Shown in pieces: positions 34,270 through 47,339 of a DNA stretch of 64,000 nucleotides. The notes below the pieces were generated by a model. The model was given only the letters and a program-made list of their open reading frames with translations. It did not search any database and had not been told where the DNA came from. The first letter of the stretch is position 1. Every line of letters starts with the position of its first letter. The translations under genes were made by a program, and so were the position numbers. The DNA is from Megalonaias nervosa (Eukaryota > Mollusca > Bivalvia > Unionida > Unionidae): the NCBI GenBank assembly GCA_016617855.1, contig JAECUM010001132.1:1-64000 (forward strand), given 5' to 3'.

Positions 34270-34553
34270 AAAATTGTGTTTCAACAAAAGACTGTTTGGC
34301 ACTTCAGCTCATCACAGACATATCAAAACTTCAGCATTTGGACTTAATTTGGATATCTACTAAAGTTTATTCAGAAATTTAAATTATTAGCAACAGTGTC
34401 TGTAATTCTAAGATTATTTTGGGATTTAATTCGCAATACTGTAAGTTCTTTTTTCATTTTCACTTTGTATTTTAGGGAAATAAATTATTTCTTGAATTTT
34501 AAAAAGCTTGTTGATTTTCGCTATTTTCTGTTATTTATTTTAAGAGCATAGAC
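34270..34553 (+). repeat. Solo-LTR-like repeat, family 1, 3' third
   Basis: Repeats the last 300 bp of the preceding copy from GTGTTTCAACAAAAGACTGT to an end at GACTCGTAACA, which looks like the true LTR 3' edge. Confidence 0.75.
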
Positions 34554-34559
34554 TCGTAA

Positions 34560-35268
34560 CAATCCGAGGGTGACGTACTTACACGATAATTGCTATCTTC
34601 CTCCGTCTAATCAACACATAAACCCTCATTAAAATTACACCTGCTATGCTTGCGATTTGCACTTGACAACTGTATATCGTTTCTTGCGTTCGTTCTTGTT
34701 TAAAGTTCTCATGCAAAGCTAAGTGTCACTTTGAGAGTGAGAACAACTCACTTGCCTTTCAATCTGACACTCATCCAATGCTCATTTTTTAATCCTCTTG
34801 TTTACTCTTATTTCTTAATGCATTCATGTATTTCCCAATTTTCTGATTTGGCTGTTTGCTAATTGAATAATTCGTTCTTATCTCTCTCCAATCTGTTTGT
34901 ACGTCTGTTCCGATATCATCACTGTCACGGCTGGTACTTTTCAAGCGATGTCCATTATGATCCTTTCCTTTTATTTTACACGGCTTCGTAACGCTTGTTA
35001 TTATTAAACAATAAACATTTATCATAAGCAAAGCATTTACTAACTAATTAGTTAACCATTAATGATTATGCAAACTTTGCTCTTCGTTGTTTTCTTTAAA
35101 ATCATACCTAAATGTGTCTTCAGAAAGTGACAATCTATTACTGCCAAGCACAAAGACTAAACAAATAATGTGCACAAGATTTTCGACTTTGTTGTAGTTT
35201 ATTAAAAAAAAACGATCTTTCCAAAAATGATTTGTTATGTAGCAATAGATGTTCATGGGGCAAACGAG
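34560..35268. other. Intergenic sequence
   Basis: More complex base composition than its surroundings but no recognisable product; the minus-strand frames at 34789-35031 and 35059-35301 have no known motif. Confidence 0.35.
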
Positions 35269-35515
35269 AAACCATAAAGCATTTTCTCTTAGGCTGTACA
35301 AATTTTGTTACCCTCAGAAACCATAAAGCATTTTCACTTGGACTGTATAAATTATGTTATCCTCAGAAACCTCATGGCATTTTCTATTAGACAGTAAAAA
35401 TTATGTTACCCTCAGAAACCGCATGGCATTTTCTCTTGGATTGTACAAATTATGGTACCCTCAGAAACCTAATGGCATTTTCTCTTAGACTGTATAAAAA
35501 TATGTTGCCATTATA
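35269..35515. repeat. 49-bp minisatellite, about 5 copies
   Basis: The unit AAACCATAAAGCATTTTCTC followed by TTAGGCTGTACAAATTTTGTTACCCTCAG, with starts near 35269, 35317, 35366, 35415 and 35464. Confidence 0.88.
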
Positions 35516-37340
35516 ATCCGAACAAAAGGAATATTGACTCGGAATAAAGGCATAACTTGATTACTAATGGGTAACCACTGCAATCGGTTGAGGTCAAAGA
35601 GGATTGTACTTCCTAAGTGTATAATTATGACCAAGAAACTTGCTTCATTACTACTCATGTCTACTTTACTCAGTTATATCTACAATACGTATTTCTTTTA
35701 AAATTATAAACACATACCATGACGTTAAGCGTCGTTTTACCACCGCACGCAAATGTGATCAAAGCCAACATCTCCATATATGCAATACGTAATTGAACGT
35801 AAAAAATAGCTATGTTCCCAAAAGTCAATTATTGCAACTTCATGCATGCGATGGGATTTTAGCACTTTTAAAGTTTAGGTACCACAGGCCCTGCATTTGA
35901 TACCACAGGTCCAGATTGATATGCTCACTGTCCTTCTTTATTGCTTAATTTATGATAGGGCGATAGGGCGATAGGCCGAGTAAGTAATAGGTTGAGTTTC
36001 GGTCGTCGTATTTCATAATTGGAAGAATATGTTAGTGGACCGATTTTCCCATCGGCCTCGAAGTCTTGGAATGTTGTGCTAATATTTTTGTGAAAACTCA
36101 TATCAAACTGAAGGATGACTGATGACCCCGAAAATCGTATTGTATAATTTAAGTACAATTTCGGTCATATAAAAACCAGTTACTCGATAGATGATTACTA
36201 AATTTATATTTCCTTCATGTACTAAAATAATATTGATGAAGAATTAATAGTGAAAGAAGCATAAGCCTCGTAAGTTAGAGAAAATCTTTTTCAACATAAT
36301 TTTGATAAGTGACTCTCTCATTCTCTGCAATAGATAATGCCTTTACCGACCATGTTTTTATGTCACTGGGAAAACAACATAGAAGGTTGTCTCAATGTTT
36401 TCTTTTAAATGAAATGATTTTCACAAATAAGACGATTTCTCGCAAAGAATAATAGATTTATGAGGATGTAACCAAAACAAACGGATCGACAAATCCATTT
36501 ATTATATTTTCTTTGAAATGGAGTGATATAGTTCCTCATGAAGATTAATAATTGGTTCAAATTACGGTAACTTTACTGCTGATTTTTTAAAACCAATATT
36601 CAGAGCAAATATATATTATATAAAATATTAATGACACAAATGAAAACTTTTCCCAAACAAATCATGCCTTGAATGGTTGAATTTTGTTTTTCAAATGTTT
36701 AAAAAAATGCCGTTAAACTATCATTGTAAGACACTAAATATTATTTATGTTTAACACTCTCTGGGCTTTCTAGAATTTAAGGGTCTTCTCAAAGGCATTC
36801 ATTAATATTTCTTGCTTTTAAACAAGTCAGAACGATATTTCTGTTGTCATTGTGTTGACCTTAATAACATAAACACAGAGACTGTAAAAGTAACTTTAAA
36901 TCAGTTGATCATGTTTTAAATAATTGTTTTGTTAATTTTCAACCGATTACAGTTAAAATCGATTATCGCAGATATACTTGTTGCATATTGGACTTAACAT
37001 CACGGTATATTTGCTCAAAGTGGATCTATTTATCATTTTTGTAAAATGCAAAATTACAGGGGATATCTTATAATATGGCTTGTATAGGCATTGAAGTTCA
37101 CATTTAGAGTATATCATTTCATAGTTCGAGCAAAACTCCAGATATGCAAGGTTTTGCATCCTCTATGTCTAATTTTAGTAATACTTCCTGTCGGTATGAA
37201 TGTACAATACAATGGGTTTTACGCATGTGTAATGCAGTATAACTTTCTTATTGAATAATTCTAAACGACGGTCTTTTCGAAGGGATTAAAAAGCTACGCA
37301 ATCAGATCTAATTGTATTCGCACCCTATAATCCCTAGCTA
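35516..37340. other. Intergenic sequence upstream of the MPLKIP-like gene
   Basis: Largely free of repeats. No conserved frame was recognised; the minus-strand frame at 35925-36158 is unassigned. Confidence 0.4.
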
Positions 37341-37344
37341 TTGA

Positions 37345-37475
37345 CCAATCCTGTTGTTCTATCACTCAAATTTTGACCAATAAGGTCTGATCCGGTTTCA
37401 GCCAGTACGGTTTGGTTTGAGGCGTTAATTAGTGACACATAAAAACTGAGAACCATTCTCCCGGAAGGCTCAGTT
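37345..37475 (+). promoter_or_regulatory. RNA polymerase II promoter of the MPLKIP-like gene
   Basis: Two CCAAT boxes (37345-37349 and 37377-37381), an ATAAAAA TATA-like box (37439-37445) and an initiator-like TCAGTT (37470-37475). If the A at 37472 is +1, the TATA lies near -32 and the CCAAT boxes near -125 and -93, all at usual distances. The 5' UTR would then be about 120 nt. Confidence 0.62.
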
Positions 37476-37591
37476 GCATTGCCTGTTGTTAACCAAGCGG
37501 ACTGTGTAGCAGTTCAGATTAGATTTCTTTCCAACGAAAGTCTTCACCAACAAGGAGTTAAATATCTATCTACTTGTATATCACATCTAGA

Positions 37592-39409
37592 ATGAATCAG
37601 TCTGGACATCAGAATTCTCCGGCGTGGGGTTCTTCGGCAGCTTGGGGCTCGCCTGCTGTTGCACAGGCTAAGCTCGCCATCCCTCCTCATCCGCAAAATG
37701 CAATTTATCCGGCTCCTCCAAAGCGTATTCCTTCTGATCCTTTTGTGTACCCTGGAGCTGCCATACAGAGAAATAATTATGATCGAGGACACAATTCACA
37801 TTCTCAGTTCAATAATTCTGGTTGTATCCCATCCAAAATTCCAAGGAATGCACATTTTAAAACTCCTGGGCAGAGTTCATCCACAAGATTTCGACAGCAA
37901 AGGAACCACTTTTTAACCCCTCCATACCATTTGGGACCAAACGTCAGACACAGTTTCAGAACTCCAACACACATCGGACACAGTTTCAAAACTCCAAATC
38001 AGTTATTCAATTCTACTGTAAGATCTGACAGTGGTAGACAGTCATTGGGAAACGCATATAAGCAGGTAAGTGAGCAAACAAAACATTTCTTAGTGAACAA
38101 TTGAGCATTTTAATTGGTAAAGAATATATGCAGTTCGACTATGATCAAATGTAGATGACACTTAACATGCTTAATGTAAGTGTACATTGTTGACAGGCTT
38201 GTTTGGTTCAGGAAAACATTATCTACTCAGATTCCATATGTATCTACTCAAACTCCAGATGCATCTACTCAAACTCCAGATGATTGGTACCTCCAGTTTG
38301 TCTTATACAGCATGCAGCAGGTCCATTATGAATCGCAGCCAACCTTGTATCTTAGGAAGCATTTACCTTACATAGTATAGCAGAGGTTGATTTGATCCTA
38401 TCATATGTTACAAATTCAAACCAATCCTTGTTCCTCCAGTACAAAATTCCTTCATTTGGATAAAATAAAATCATTAGTGGCAACTGTGTTGTTAGCGAAA
38501 TGTAATTTTTAAGAGTTAGGGTAGGTTAGTATACATTGTGAAGTGTGCTGTTGTGGCGTGGTCACTCTTGTTGGTAAAAATACAAGTCAGTCCATCAATC
38601 CATATATGACAATATTCTTAAAATTAAAGAATAGAATGTGGATTTAATCATTTTTGTTTGTAATTATATGCCACATATTGCAAAATAATGAAATCTAAAC
38701 ATTAACGGCTTTCATAGTTTGGTAAAATTTATAATTATCATCTAAATGCCAGTGTTGTAACTACATTTAGAAGAGTAAGTAATTTACATACTATTCAGTA
38801 ATTGTATTATTAAAGAAATAAAAGATGGAAGGAACCATATACAGATATGCATACGGAATGAAAGTAATAATTAAAATTTTCTAATAAATTGGATTTTTTT
38901 TTACCAAATCAATGATGAATGCCAAAAAAACATAGAAGTATTAGAATGTTTTCAGTTTTACTGTTTAAAAATATAATCTATTAAATCAGTTGTGTTTAAG
39001 TAAAATAAGATGAGATTTTTTAAGGTTTTTTGTTGTTTGTTTAGTAAACTTTTGATAGTATTAAGTATTTTAATAACCCAAAGTAAAAATATGCAAAACC
39101 AGTTTAAACTATATGCCCTCACTTGTCAGTGCTTTCTGAGTTTGTCATATTCTGGCAAGTCATTTCAGCAAACATCTGGACCTGGTAATACAGCTTGATT
39201 ACATTATTTTATTTGTAGGAAAACTTAATTTATCTATTTTGTAAGTTAACCAGTAAGTTTTTATTTCCAATATTATATTTTCCCTTCTTCAGAGTCCAAA
39301 GTTTGGTAAATCATGTAATCCAGGTGCAAGCAATCATATAGAGAACTATTATCATCCAAGTATGGTCACAGATCCATGGAAATTTTGCAAACCTGTTGTA
39401 AGATCATAA
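37592..39409 (+). CDS. MPLKIP: M-phase-specific PLK1-interacting protein homologue (two exons)
   Basis: Exon 1 (37592-38065, 158 codons) ends CAG before GTAAGT. Exon 2 (39293-39409) follows TTCTTCAG in phase 0 and ends TAA, giving 196 residues; human MPLKIP is 179 and also has two exons. The N-terminal part is low-complexity, rich in Pro, Ser, Asn, Gln and His, with PAWGSSAAWGSP near the start and repeats of HSFRTP and HSFKTP (about residues 118-138). The conserved mark is the C-terminal block in exon 2, NHIENYYHPSMVTDPW, matching the ENYFxPSMxEDPW signature of the MPLKIP/TTDN1 family. Vertebrate MPLKIP binds PLK1 and is mutated in non-photosensitive trichothiodystrophy; the role here is inferred. 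Start chosen at the first ATG, with A at -3. The last residues (VVRS) are shorter than in vertebrates. Confidence 0.86.
38066..39292 (+). other. Intron of the MPLKIP-like gene
   Basis: Bounded by GTAAGT and TTCTTCAG. It contains a three-copy 21-bp repeat (ATCTACTCAAACTCCAGATG) at 38218-38285. A cassette exon there would hit stops in the required frame. Confidence 0.75.
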
Positions 39410-40825
39410 CAATCAACTTGATGTTTGTGATTGTACAGAATCTTCATTACAGTTCATTATTTGGATAGATCAACTTTTAAACATTTGGGGAAAAAATGTG
39501 ACCATGTGTTGTCAGTCACTGAAGGAATTCATCTTGTTTCTTCATCTCAAGTCACACATTAATAGAAGTGGTTCTTTTTCAAACTTACAGTTACTTAATG
39601 GAAATTTGTTGAAGAATGTTAGTACCATTTATCTTATATTATGTCATTGTTTGTAATGTGACAAAAGAAAAAGGTGCAGAAACATGCTTCAGAGTGACAA
39701 ACATTGTGAAATCCTACAGATTTTGTGAATGAAATTATGGTTGAATTTGGGACTTGTCTTGTTTCGGTGTGACCAGTAAGACTGTGTTGTGCAGGTGGAT
39801 TTTGTTGGACTATGTCTGGAACTTACGGTATGACTTGATAAGTTCAAAGTGTAATCAACAGAAGCATTTAAATCTGTTATACAGTTCTGTGTCATTTGGA
39901 ATTTCAGACTATAAGGATATTGATGAGCAGTTTTCTTCTCAGACAAAATGCAAAACCTTCAGAAATAATTCTTCATTTAGCTCAGGGAAGACAACCATTA
40001 CATGTCATTTATTGGAACATGTTGCTATGGTCTATTCAGTTTCTTGCACTGATATTTATTTTTATCATTACCATTTTATGAAGAAGTGTTTTGCTAGTAC
40101 ATTGAAAGCTCTAGGCAGTGATTTTTTGATAAGCAAATGGATTTTTAACATAACATTTGCTATTTACAGTACTTGTATTTGAAAATATCTTTGACTTAAA
40201 CTTCTTGTGCTAAAAATGTATTTGACTCATTAATACTGTAGTTTCCACTGTTCTGGGTTTCTATTATTTCTTCAGCTCAATAAGGTAGTAAATTATTTTC
40301 TAAACTCTGTACTTGTATGGTGTTTTCATTTATATGAATTTCAAAATTTTATCTTGTTTAATCAAAGAGGAGAGGTTTATCAAAAAATTTTTAAAACTGG
40401 ATCCAATCAAGACCAGCTGTTTTGGCCAGCATGTAAAGGTTGAAGTAGTAAAAGAGAATGCATGGTCTTTTTAGGACCAAATTTTGTGATAGTCAAGTCA
40501 GTATGGAGAGGAATCCACGTTGTGGTGAAGTTTCATTATACAGCTGGACTGTCACTAACCAAGGAGAAAATATTTATCTGGTGCCTGTTATTCAGATAAA
40601 TACTGCAGGCTTGCCATTCTCTTAAACAGAATGTAACACAAGAGAAAAAGTTATAAAAAATTTATATCTAACAAAACAAAATCAATATAGTAATTAAGTC
40701 TAGTCAGGATGGCAACTCCTTCATTTTTAAGATGTCCCTCATTAACTCACATCCTCACTTAGGGTGAGGTCTATGTTTATGGCAGAGTTGGGAACCATGT
40801 TTAACTGTGGTATGTCATATTTTTG
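39410..40825. other. 3' UTR and flank of the MPLKIP-like gene
   Basis: AT-rich, with no recognised element. Long frames at 39754-40182 look fortuitous. I could not fix the poly(A) site. Confidence 0.4.
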
Positions 40826-41010
40826 AATCATCATCATCATCAGTCCTGTAGTCTGGTAGACTGTTGGGGCACCACACAAGACCGAACAACCAGCTTCCTC
40901 CATTCCTCTTGATTTTCCCTCTTTCTCATTGAGTCGCTCTGAGTGTCAAGCCTATCCACTCCCAAATGTTGTCTTCCCACCTCTTTCTCTGCCTGCTTGA
41001 ATTTTTTAAT
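40826..41010 (-). mobile_element. 3' end of a non-LTR retrotransposon with (ATG)n tail
   Basis: On the minus strand one frame reads RQRKRWEDNIWEW and another EEWRKLVVRSCVVPQQSTRL, the familiar C-terminal end of a clade of non-LTR polyproteins, followed by GACTGATGATGATGATGAT. The two motifs are in different frames, so it is decayed as well as 5'-truncated. Confidence 0.75.
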
Positions 41011-41384
41011 ACACTGTGATATTACATTTACCACAGTTTATTGCAGTCATATTAAAGACCAGCACTTTAATTTTCTGGATCAGGAGTTTGTTTCTTTTTA
41101 CATTCCTAGCTAGAAAAGACTCTTACTCTAATTAAAGAAAAGTAACATCATATTATATGCATTACATTATTAAAAATAATTATCTTGTGGTAAGAGAAAG
41201 ACAGCTGCTAATTTGTTTCTAACCATTCCATCTGCATATGCTGAATTGTTTCCAGCCAAACCCATATAACATCTTAAAAACTGGTATTGTGTTCAGATTG
41301 GGGTGAAATTGTACAGTATGATACATATCTGCATGCAGATTACTATCAGTAAAAACAGTAGTAAAATGTATATAGTATTATGAT

Positions 41385-41860
41385 TCTGTTGTCTTAAACT
41401 AAGTAACAGAAAAGTGAAAACCAATAACAGGTTGTGTAGAATTCAACAAATAATTTATTTCCATAGAATACAAATGAGAAAATTTAAAAACAACTTACAG
41501 TATTGTAAATTCAATTCCAAATAGTTGAAAAAGTTCATTCACCAGTCCTACTGAATAAAAGTTCTAATTAAATTCCAGTGGTGTTCAAAATAAGATCACT
41601 ATAATTCCAAAGTAATGTTTCTGTCCAAGAATATTATTGAGGAGCACTTTGTATTTCCAGTGAATAATAATTTAAATAAATAATTTCACTGAAATCAAAA
41701 TCTGAACACAACAATACAAATGATTTTGCTTTTGATGTTATTCCAAGAATGAGTAATTTCTCAAGTAAAAAAAAAGATTATAAACCACTGTAATTAACCT
41801 AGGTCACAATTGCCATTTTCTGGAAATCCTGTCACTTAATGGAATTTTTGAATTCTAGAA
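41385..41860 (-). repeat. Partial solo-LTR-like repeat, family 1
   Basis: Same text as 6528-6950 and 11505-12060 on this strand: GTCTTAAACTAAGTAACAGA, CAACAAATAATTTATTTCC, ACTTACAGTAT, TTTCCAGTGAATAATAATTT. Confidence 0.7.
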
Positions 41861-42452
41861 CATTCAGGGTTGTCAACAGGGCAAACTCTGTTAGTAAAAT
41901 TATAATAAAGAATGTGGTAAACATAAGGTACGAAAGGTTTATCCATGGAGAATACCAATATCCTAGACCCAGACCAAGATATACATGTTTACCTCTATTG
42001 ATAAGTATCTTAATATTTAAACCACAGTCCTAGAGAAATATTAACTATGCATCATTTCTTTACCAAAATCAAAGTTGGTCAGGTACACAATGAACTTGAT
42101 TTTGGACAAGGTCAAGTCTAAAATACAAGTATACAATTATAGAATTCATATAGCCATGGAGAAAATAAAAGAAACAACTAAAACAAATAAAATATTCATA
42201 ACAATATTATAGTGATTAGTATATATAACATAATAAGCATCTCAAAGTACTGGGAAAGACTGGCTCAATTAGATGTACAAATCAGTTTCGGGCAGGGGTT
42301 GTTAAATAATTTTTACCATGTACATGTATATATGGGGAGGGGGTAGTGCTAGGGTCAGCAGTGAGAAACAGGAACAGTCAGCTGACTGGAAATACACATA
42401 ATCTTATTTTACTTCTATGCCTATGCTAAGTAATTAAAACTACTTTCTGTTG
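41861..42452. other. Intergenic sequence
   Basis: No supported feature. Confidence 0.35.
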
Positions 42453-42612
42453 TTTTTGGTTGGGTTTAATGCCATTTTTCAGTGCATGATAGGACATACT
42501 TGATGGATAATATAACTGATGGAGGAAGAACCAGGAAAACCCTGGGAAGAACCACCAACCCATGGGAAGCTACTGGCAAGCTTTCTCACATACTCACATT
42601 GGCTGAGCCTGA
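42453..42612 (-). mobile_element. SINE family B, body and tail
   Basis: Minus-strand copy sharing GGTTTAATGCCATTTTTCAG, GGAGGAAGAACC and GAAGCTACTGGCAAGCTTTC (as read on the plus strand) with the other copies. The tRNA-like head is missing. Confidence 0.75.
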
Positions 42613-42948
42613 AAATTTTTTACACATCAGTAAATTTTCCATACTACTTTTGGTTCCCTCATTCCTAGTCATTTTATGTGAAGCTTTATTTGTACCAGTG
42701 CCTTACACTATATTAACAAGCCCCCGCCGATGCAGTGATTTCTGACCAAGATTAACAACACCCAGATTAAAATCACCCATTTGAAGTCAAAACAATGTAC
42801 CAGCTGTTATTAAATGTCAGGGTCAGGGTCATATAACATGCAAGGAGCTCACAAAAATGGGATACGATTATGCTTCTGAAAAGATTGAAATTCATGGAAA
42901 GAAAAAAACAGATGCTTCAAAAACACATGAAGTAAAAGTCATACAGGT
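42613..42948. other. Intergenic sequence
   Basis: No supported feature. Confidence 0.35.
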
Positions 42949-43745
42949 GTTATGAATATTTAATTTGCAGTGTTTTTTAGTTTTTTTAATTTATTATAAG
43001 CCATGGATAACTGTATTTTGGACTTCTCAAAAATCAAATTCATTTTCTACCTGACCTGAATCATTGATTTTGATTTCTTCAACAACATGTTTATCTGAAT
43101 TTGAGTTTGGAACATTGGAAATTCCCCATGAATTGCCAGGCCCACCTGTAGTTTACCACATTTTATATTATAATTTTATTAACAACCTTCTAATAATAAC
43201 TTAGATTTTATTTTGTAATGATTTGGAACCTTCCAGAATGAAGTTTTTCATTAGAAAATAGTTTTATCTTAGAATGCTAATTGTGACTTGAAGTCAAGTT
43301 GAGGACAATTTAATCTTGGTTTTCTAGAAATTATTTAATCATGCTGTAAGATCTGAGCAGAATCAGTTGTATTATTGTTGTGTCCAGTATTTCAGTTTGG
43401 CTGGAATTTATTTATTCAAAATATTTAATTCAAGTTATTCTTCTGTGGAAATTCTAAGTGTGCAAAACTAACATTCTTGGAAATAGAGACTTGGAGTTTA
43501 TAGTGAAATTCAAATAAGGATATATTCTTGGACTGCATTATTGTAATTCAGCAAAAGAATGTTGGCAGATCACAACAACACAGACCACCACAGGTATATC
43601 AACACTTTCAGCATTGTATTCAAGTTGGATTTCCACTAAAATTTATTCAGAACATTAATCATTAAGACCTGTGTTCAAAATTCTAGGAATGTTAGGGATT
43701 TTACAACAAAACATGACTTCAAAAGAAATTGATAATAAATGTTGG
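42949..43745 (+). repeat. Solo-LTR-like repeat, family 1
   Basis: Begins TGTTATGAATATTTAATTTG, shared with the mirrored right end of the copy at 52729-53617. It continues with TTCTACCTGACCTGAATCAT and GGCTGGAATTTATTTATTCA. The 3' edge is decayed. Confidence 0.72.
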
Positions 43746-43974
43746 TAGTCAGTCCAGTCTGATCAGATGCTGGAATTAAACTTAAAATGTTGTGGTCACT
43801 GGTTAAAAATCTGAACTCCTGAGCCTCTGCAGCACCCTTGGGTGGGGATCTTGATGGCTTCCAAGTTCTGACTTCAGAGGTAAGGTTATATTGATGCAGA
43901 CTGCACAGATTATCTCCCCTTGTAATGCCAACTAAGTGTATGTACATGTACTTAGAAAAGTATGATATTAGCTG

Positions 43975-44510
43975 GAGATCAGTGGTATCTGATATGATAT
44001 TAGCTATATATCCACAGTGTCTGTTATGACATTAGATAGATATCCACAACATATGGTTTGACATTATCTAGGTATCTACAGTGTCTGATATGTCATTAGC
44101 TAGATATTGATAACATCTGGTATAGCATTAGCTAGATATCGACAACATCTGGTCTGATATTAGCTGGATATCTACAGTGTCAGATATGATATTAGATAGA
44201 TGTCCACAACATCTGGTCTGACATTAGCTTGATATTGACAACATCTGGTCTGACATTAGCTGGATATCTACAGTGTTGGATATGATATTAGATAGATATC
44301 CACAACATCTGGTCTGACATTAGCTGGATATCTAGAACATCTGGTCTGACATTAGCTGGATATCCACAGTGTCTGTTATTACATTAGCTAGATATCCACA
44401 ACATCTGGTCTGACATTAGCTGGATATCCACAGTGTCTGATATGACATTAGCTAGATATCCAGATCATCTGGTCTGACATTAGCTAGATATCGACAGCAT
44501 CTGGTTTATG
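43975..44510. repeat. 32-bp minisatellite, about 16 copies
   Basis: The unit ACATTAGCTAGATATCCACA plus ACATCTGGTCTG alternates with a variant carrying GTGTCTGATATG, giving a partial two-unit higher-order pattern. It lies just left of the duplicated segment. Confidence 0.88.
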
Positions 44511-44915
44511 TAGAATGCATAATACCAACTGATTCCAATTAAAGCAGTGATGGACTTGACTTTAAGTATTACATCATCCTATAATTCAGATGTTGGTACA
44601 TGTATTTACATCTTTTAGAAATTTACCCCTTTGCAAAGTACAAAACTGTGGATTGGAATCGCATGGATGGACATTCTGACACAGACTTGCACTTACATAA
44701 TTCTTATGCTGCTTGAATGTTCCTGAACAAAAATAATGCCCCTTGGACATTCAGTATGGCACCATGATGTCCATTTTGAAAGACAATGCAGCCTTCTCCT
44801 GGTGGAATGGATAGTTATTTTCAACATGAGGTTATGGATGTTGGAGTTTCTTAAGAGTAGTAGAGATTGTTTAAGGATGGAAAAAACAGACTTATCTTGG
44901 ATGATCAATTCCATC

Positions 44916-44969
<54 letters not shown>
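44916..44969. repeat. (AAT)n microsatellite
   Basis: About 18 triplets, absent from the parent locus. Confidence 0.95.
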
Positions 44970-44970
<1 letters not shown>

Positions 44971-45405
44971 TCCTTATTTATTGGACTTTTATTTTAAAAA
45001 ATTACTTTTGGATAAAGTATACAGAGTGTATATAATGATGAAATTACATGTTTTTATACAATATGAAAGGTTTTCTCTTTTTAAATCAACATAGGTGGGC
45101 CTAAAACAAATTTAGAATAGGTCAGACGTGTTGCAGACATTGAATACTATACGAATTGTCTGACAACTCAGATGATTAAGTTTTGCCATCATTATATTGT
45201 CAAACTTGATTTTCTGTGTTGCAAAACAATACATATAAATGATATCAGATCTATTCATTATGATATTAAACCAGAAGAATTTTTAGGTTTCAGTTTTTGT
45301 TAAGAGATCATCCAGTTTCAGATTTGAAAAAAAAAAGTTTTTATTCATGTTCGGTCATAACTCTTGGCCACTTGTGCTTTGTACTATTGCATCCATTAGA
45401 TAAGG

Positions 45406-45880
45406 ACTGACTACCCCACTAAATATTCCCATAGATAAAGACTGACTATCCTTCCAAATATTCCCATAGATAAAGACTGACTACCCAACCATATATTTCC
45501 AGAGATAAAAACTGACTACCCAACCAAATATTTCGATAAAAAGACTGACTATCTACCAAATATTCCAAAGATAAAGGCTGACTATCCTACCAAATATTCC
45601 CATAGATAAAGACTGACTATCTACCAAATATTCCCATAGATAAAGACTGACTACCATACCAAATATTAACATAGATAAAGACTGACTATCTACCAAATAT
45701 TCCCACAGATAAAGACTATCTACCAAATATTCCCATAGATAAAGACTGACTACCATACCAAATATTCCCATAGACAAAGACTGACCACACCAAATATTCC
45801 CATTTATAATGATTGACTATACAACAATATATTTTGATAGATAAAGATTGACTACACCACCATATATTCCCAATGAATGT
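45406..45880. repeat. 35-bp minisatellite, about 13 copies (expanded allele)
   Basis: CCAAATATTCCCATAGATAA followed by AGACTGACTA, paralogous to the five-unit array at 13428-13605. Confidence 0.87.
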
Positions 45881-47047
45881 AAGAATTTTGTCAAAATAAT
45901 CTTTTGACAGCTTATCCTAGTTGCAACTGAAAAAAAACAAGAAAACAGAGACACTGCTTTATTGATGGAATTTCAGTACTTTTACATACTTGAATTTGGA
46001 AAATTCATTTCTGAAATTAGCACGTTACTCTTTGGTGCAGAATTGAAAGTACAGGATTCAACCACATGTATCTAGAGAAAGCCAAGGTTGTGTCTATAAC
46101 TGATAAATATAGGTTTAATCATGGGCATTCAGAAATTCTAAGTTATTGAATTTTTAATATCATGGTGTTTGCTTAGGCTTGCTATGGGAATTGAATTAGT
46201 ACCATGAGTCCTGAATAGATGTCATATCAACATGGAATATTCACAAAAAGACCTTTTTGGATCTTTAGTAGGTAATTAATGAAATGCTGCTACTCAGCCA
46301 TCCACTATGGCATCCATAATGTTCCTCTTGAAAATGTTTTTAGCATTCCTTCTAGATGGCTAGTCGTATCAGGATTGTGTCATTTTCAAAAGGCCTTTTC
46401 TGATGCCTAATTGGTATTAAATGGAACTGCTGCCAATCTGATGTACAATATTGCCATCATGGCAGCCATCTTTATTGTCTTGTAATTGTTACTCCTCCAA
46501 GATGGAAGTCATATTAACATGGGGTTTTCACCAGTTGACTTTTTATGATATCTTCTTGGTCCATAATCAAAGTGGTGCTGATCTAACATCAACTAAGTCC
46601 ACCACAGCAGCTAATTTGAAAATCTTGTTATCATAGAAGAATGTTGGGGTTAGTTTTAACACTTACCAGTTAAAGGGAAGATATGGTCTTATTTTGAATT
46701 CAGGTAAATTCTTTTTGGCCAGTAGAGTATTAGTCCCTTCAAGGGACTCTTGCCATTGTTTGGCAAAATGTTAGTGCCTGAATTCATGCATTGGTGATAG
46801 GGTTGTGTTTGCTGAAATAATTCACAGTATTGTTGTGCATACATGTATTTATTCTTGACATAAAAATCATATGCTGCTTAATTTAAGGTTCTATAGAACA
46901 TTTGCAGATGAACTTAAAACAAAATCTTTACTTCTGTACAAGGAGCTGATATGTTCACTATGACTTGTATTTTGTCCTCATTTAATTCTCATGTTATGTA
47001 TAGATCTCCCAAGTTTTATGACAATTCCATGCATAATTTACATTTCA

Positions 47048-47300
47048 GCTGAACACCTGTGTGCAGGAAGATAACGGGATCCTGTGCCCTCACCATAATG
47101 GATTTGGACATCAGAGTACATGAGAACTGAGTCATGCCAATGTTACTTACAAAAATGGAATGTATAGTGACATGAATATCCTGATCATGTGCAAGGTTGA
47201 TGTCTTTATTAGAATTAACAGTACCTTTCCTACATCAGAAGAATCATGTATGCCTGAAACACCTATAATGGCTTTCCCATGGAGAAGACAAAATTACTGC
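47048..47300 (+). pseudogene. Kinase pseudogene exon D'
   Basis: After a preserved ATTTCAG acceptor it starts CTGAACACCTGTGTGCAG. A deletion of about 55 nt removes the sequence between ATGGATTTGG and GACATCAGAGTACATG, and several small indels follow, so DLG and the activation segment cannot be read in frame. The donor GTAAGTATT is still present at the expected place. Confidence 0.85.
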
Positions 47301-47339
47301 AGCTGCTGTTGTATGTAAGTATTATTAACTATTTTCTAT

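Noticed and set aside
35925..36158. Minus-strand 77-residue frame
   Set aside because: No recognisable motif, partner exon or promoter; kept as unassigned.
38180..38380. Possible cassette exon in the MPLKIP intron with a STQTPDA repeat
   Set aside because: From the nearest AG the frame compatible with exon 1 meets a stop and no suitable donor follows.
39754..40182. 142-residue frame after the MPLKIP-like gene
   Set aside because: Composition follows AT-rich DNA, no domain or conserved motif, and it lies in the likely 3' UTR or flank.
45553..45777. Repetitive minus-strand frame (LYLWEYLVDS)
   Set aside because: It is the reverse reading of the expanded 35-bp minisatellite.
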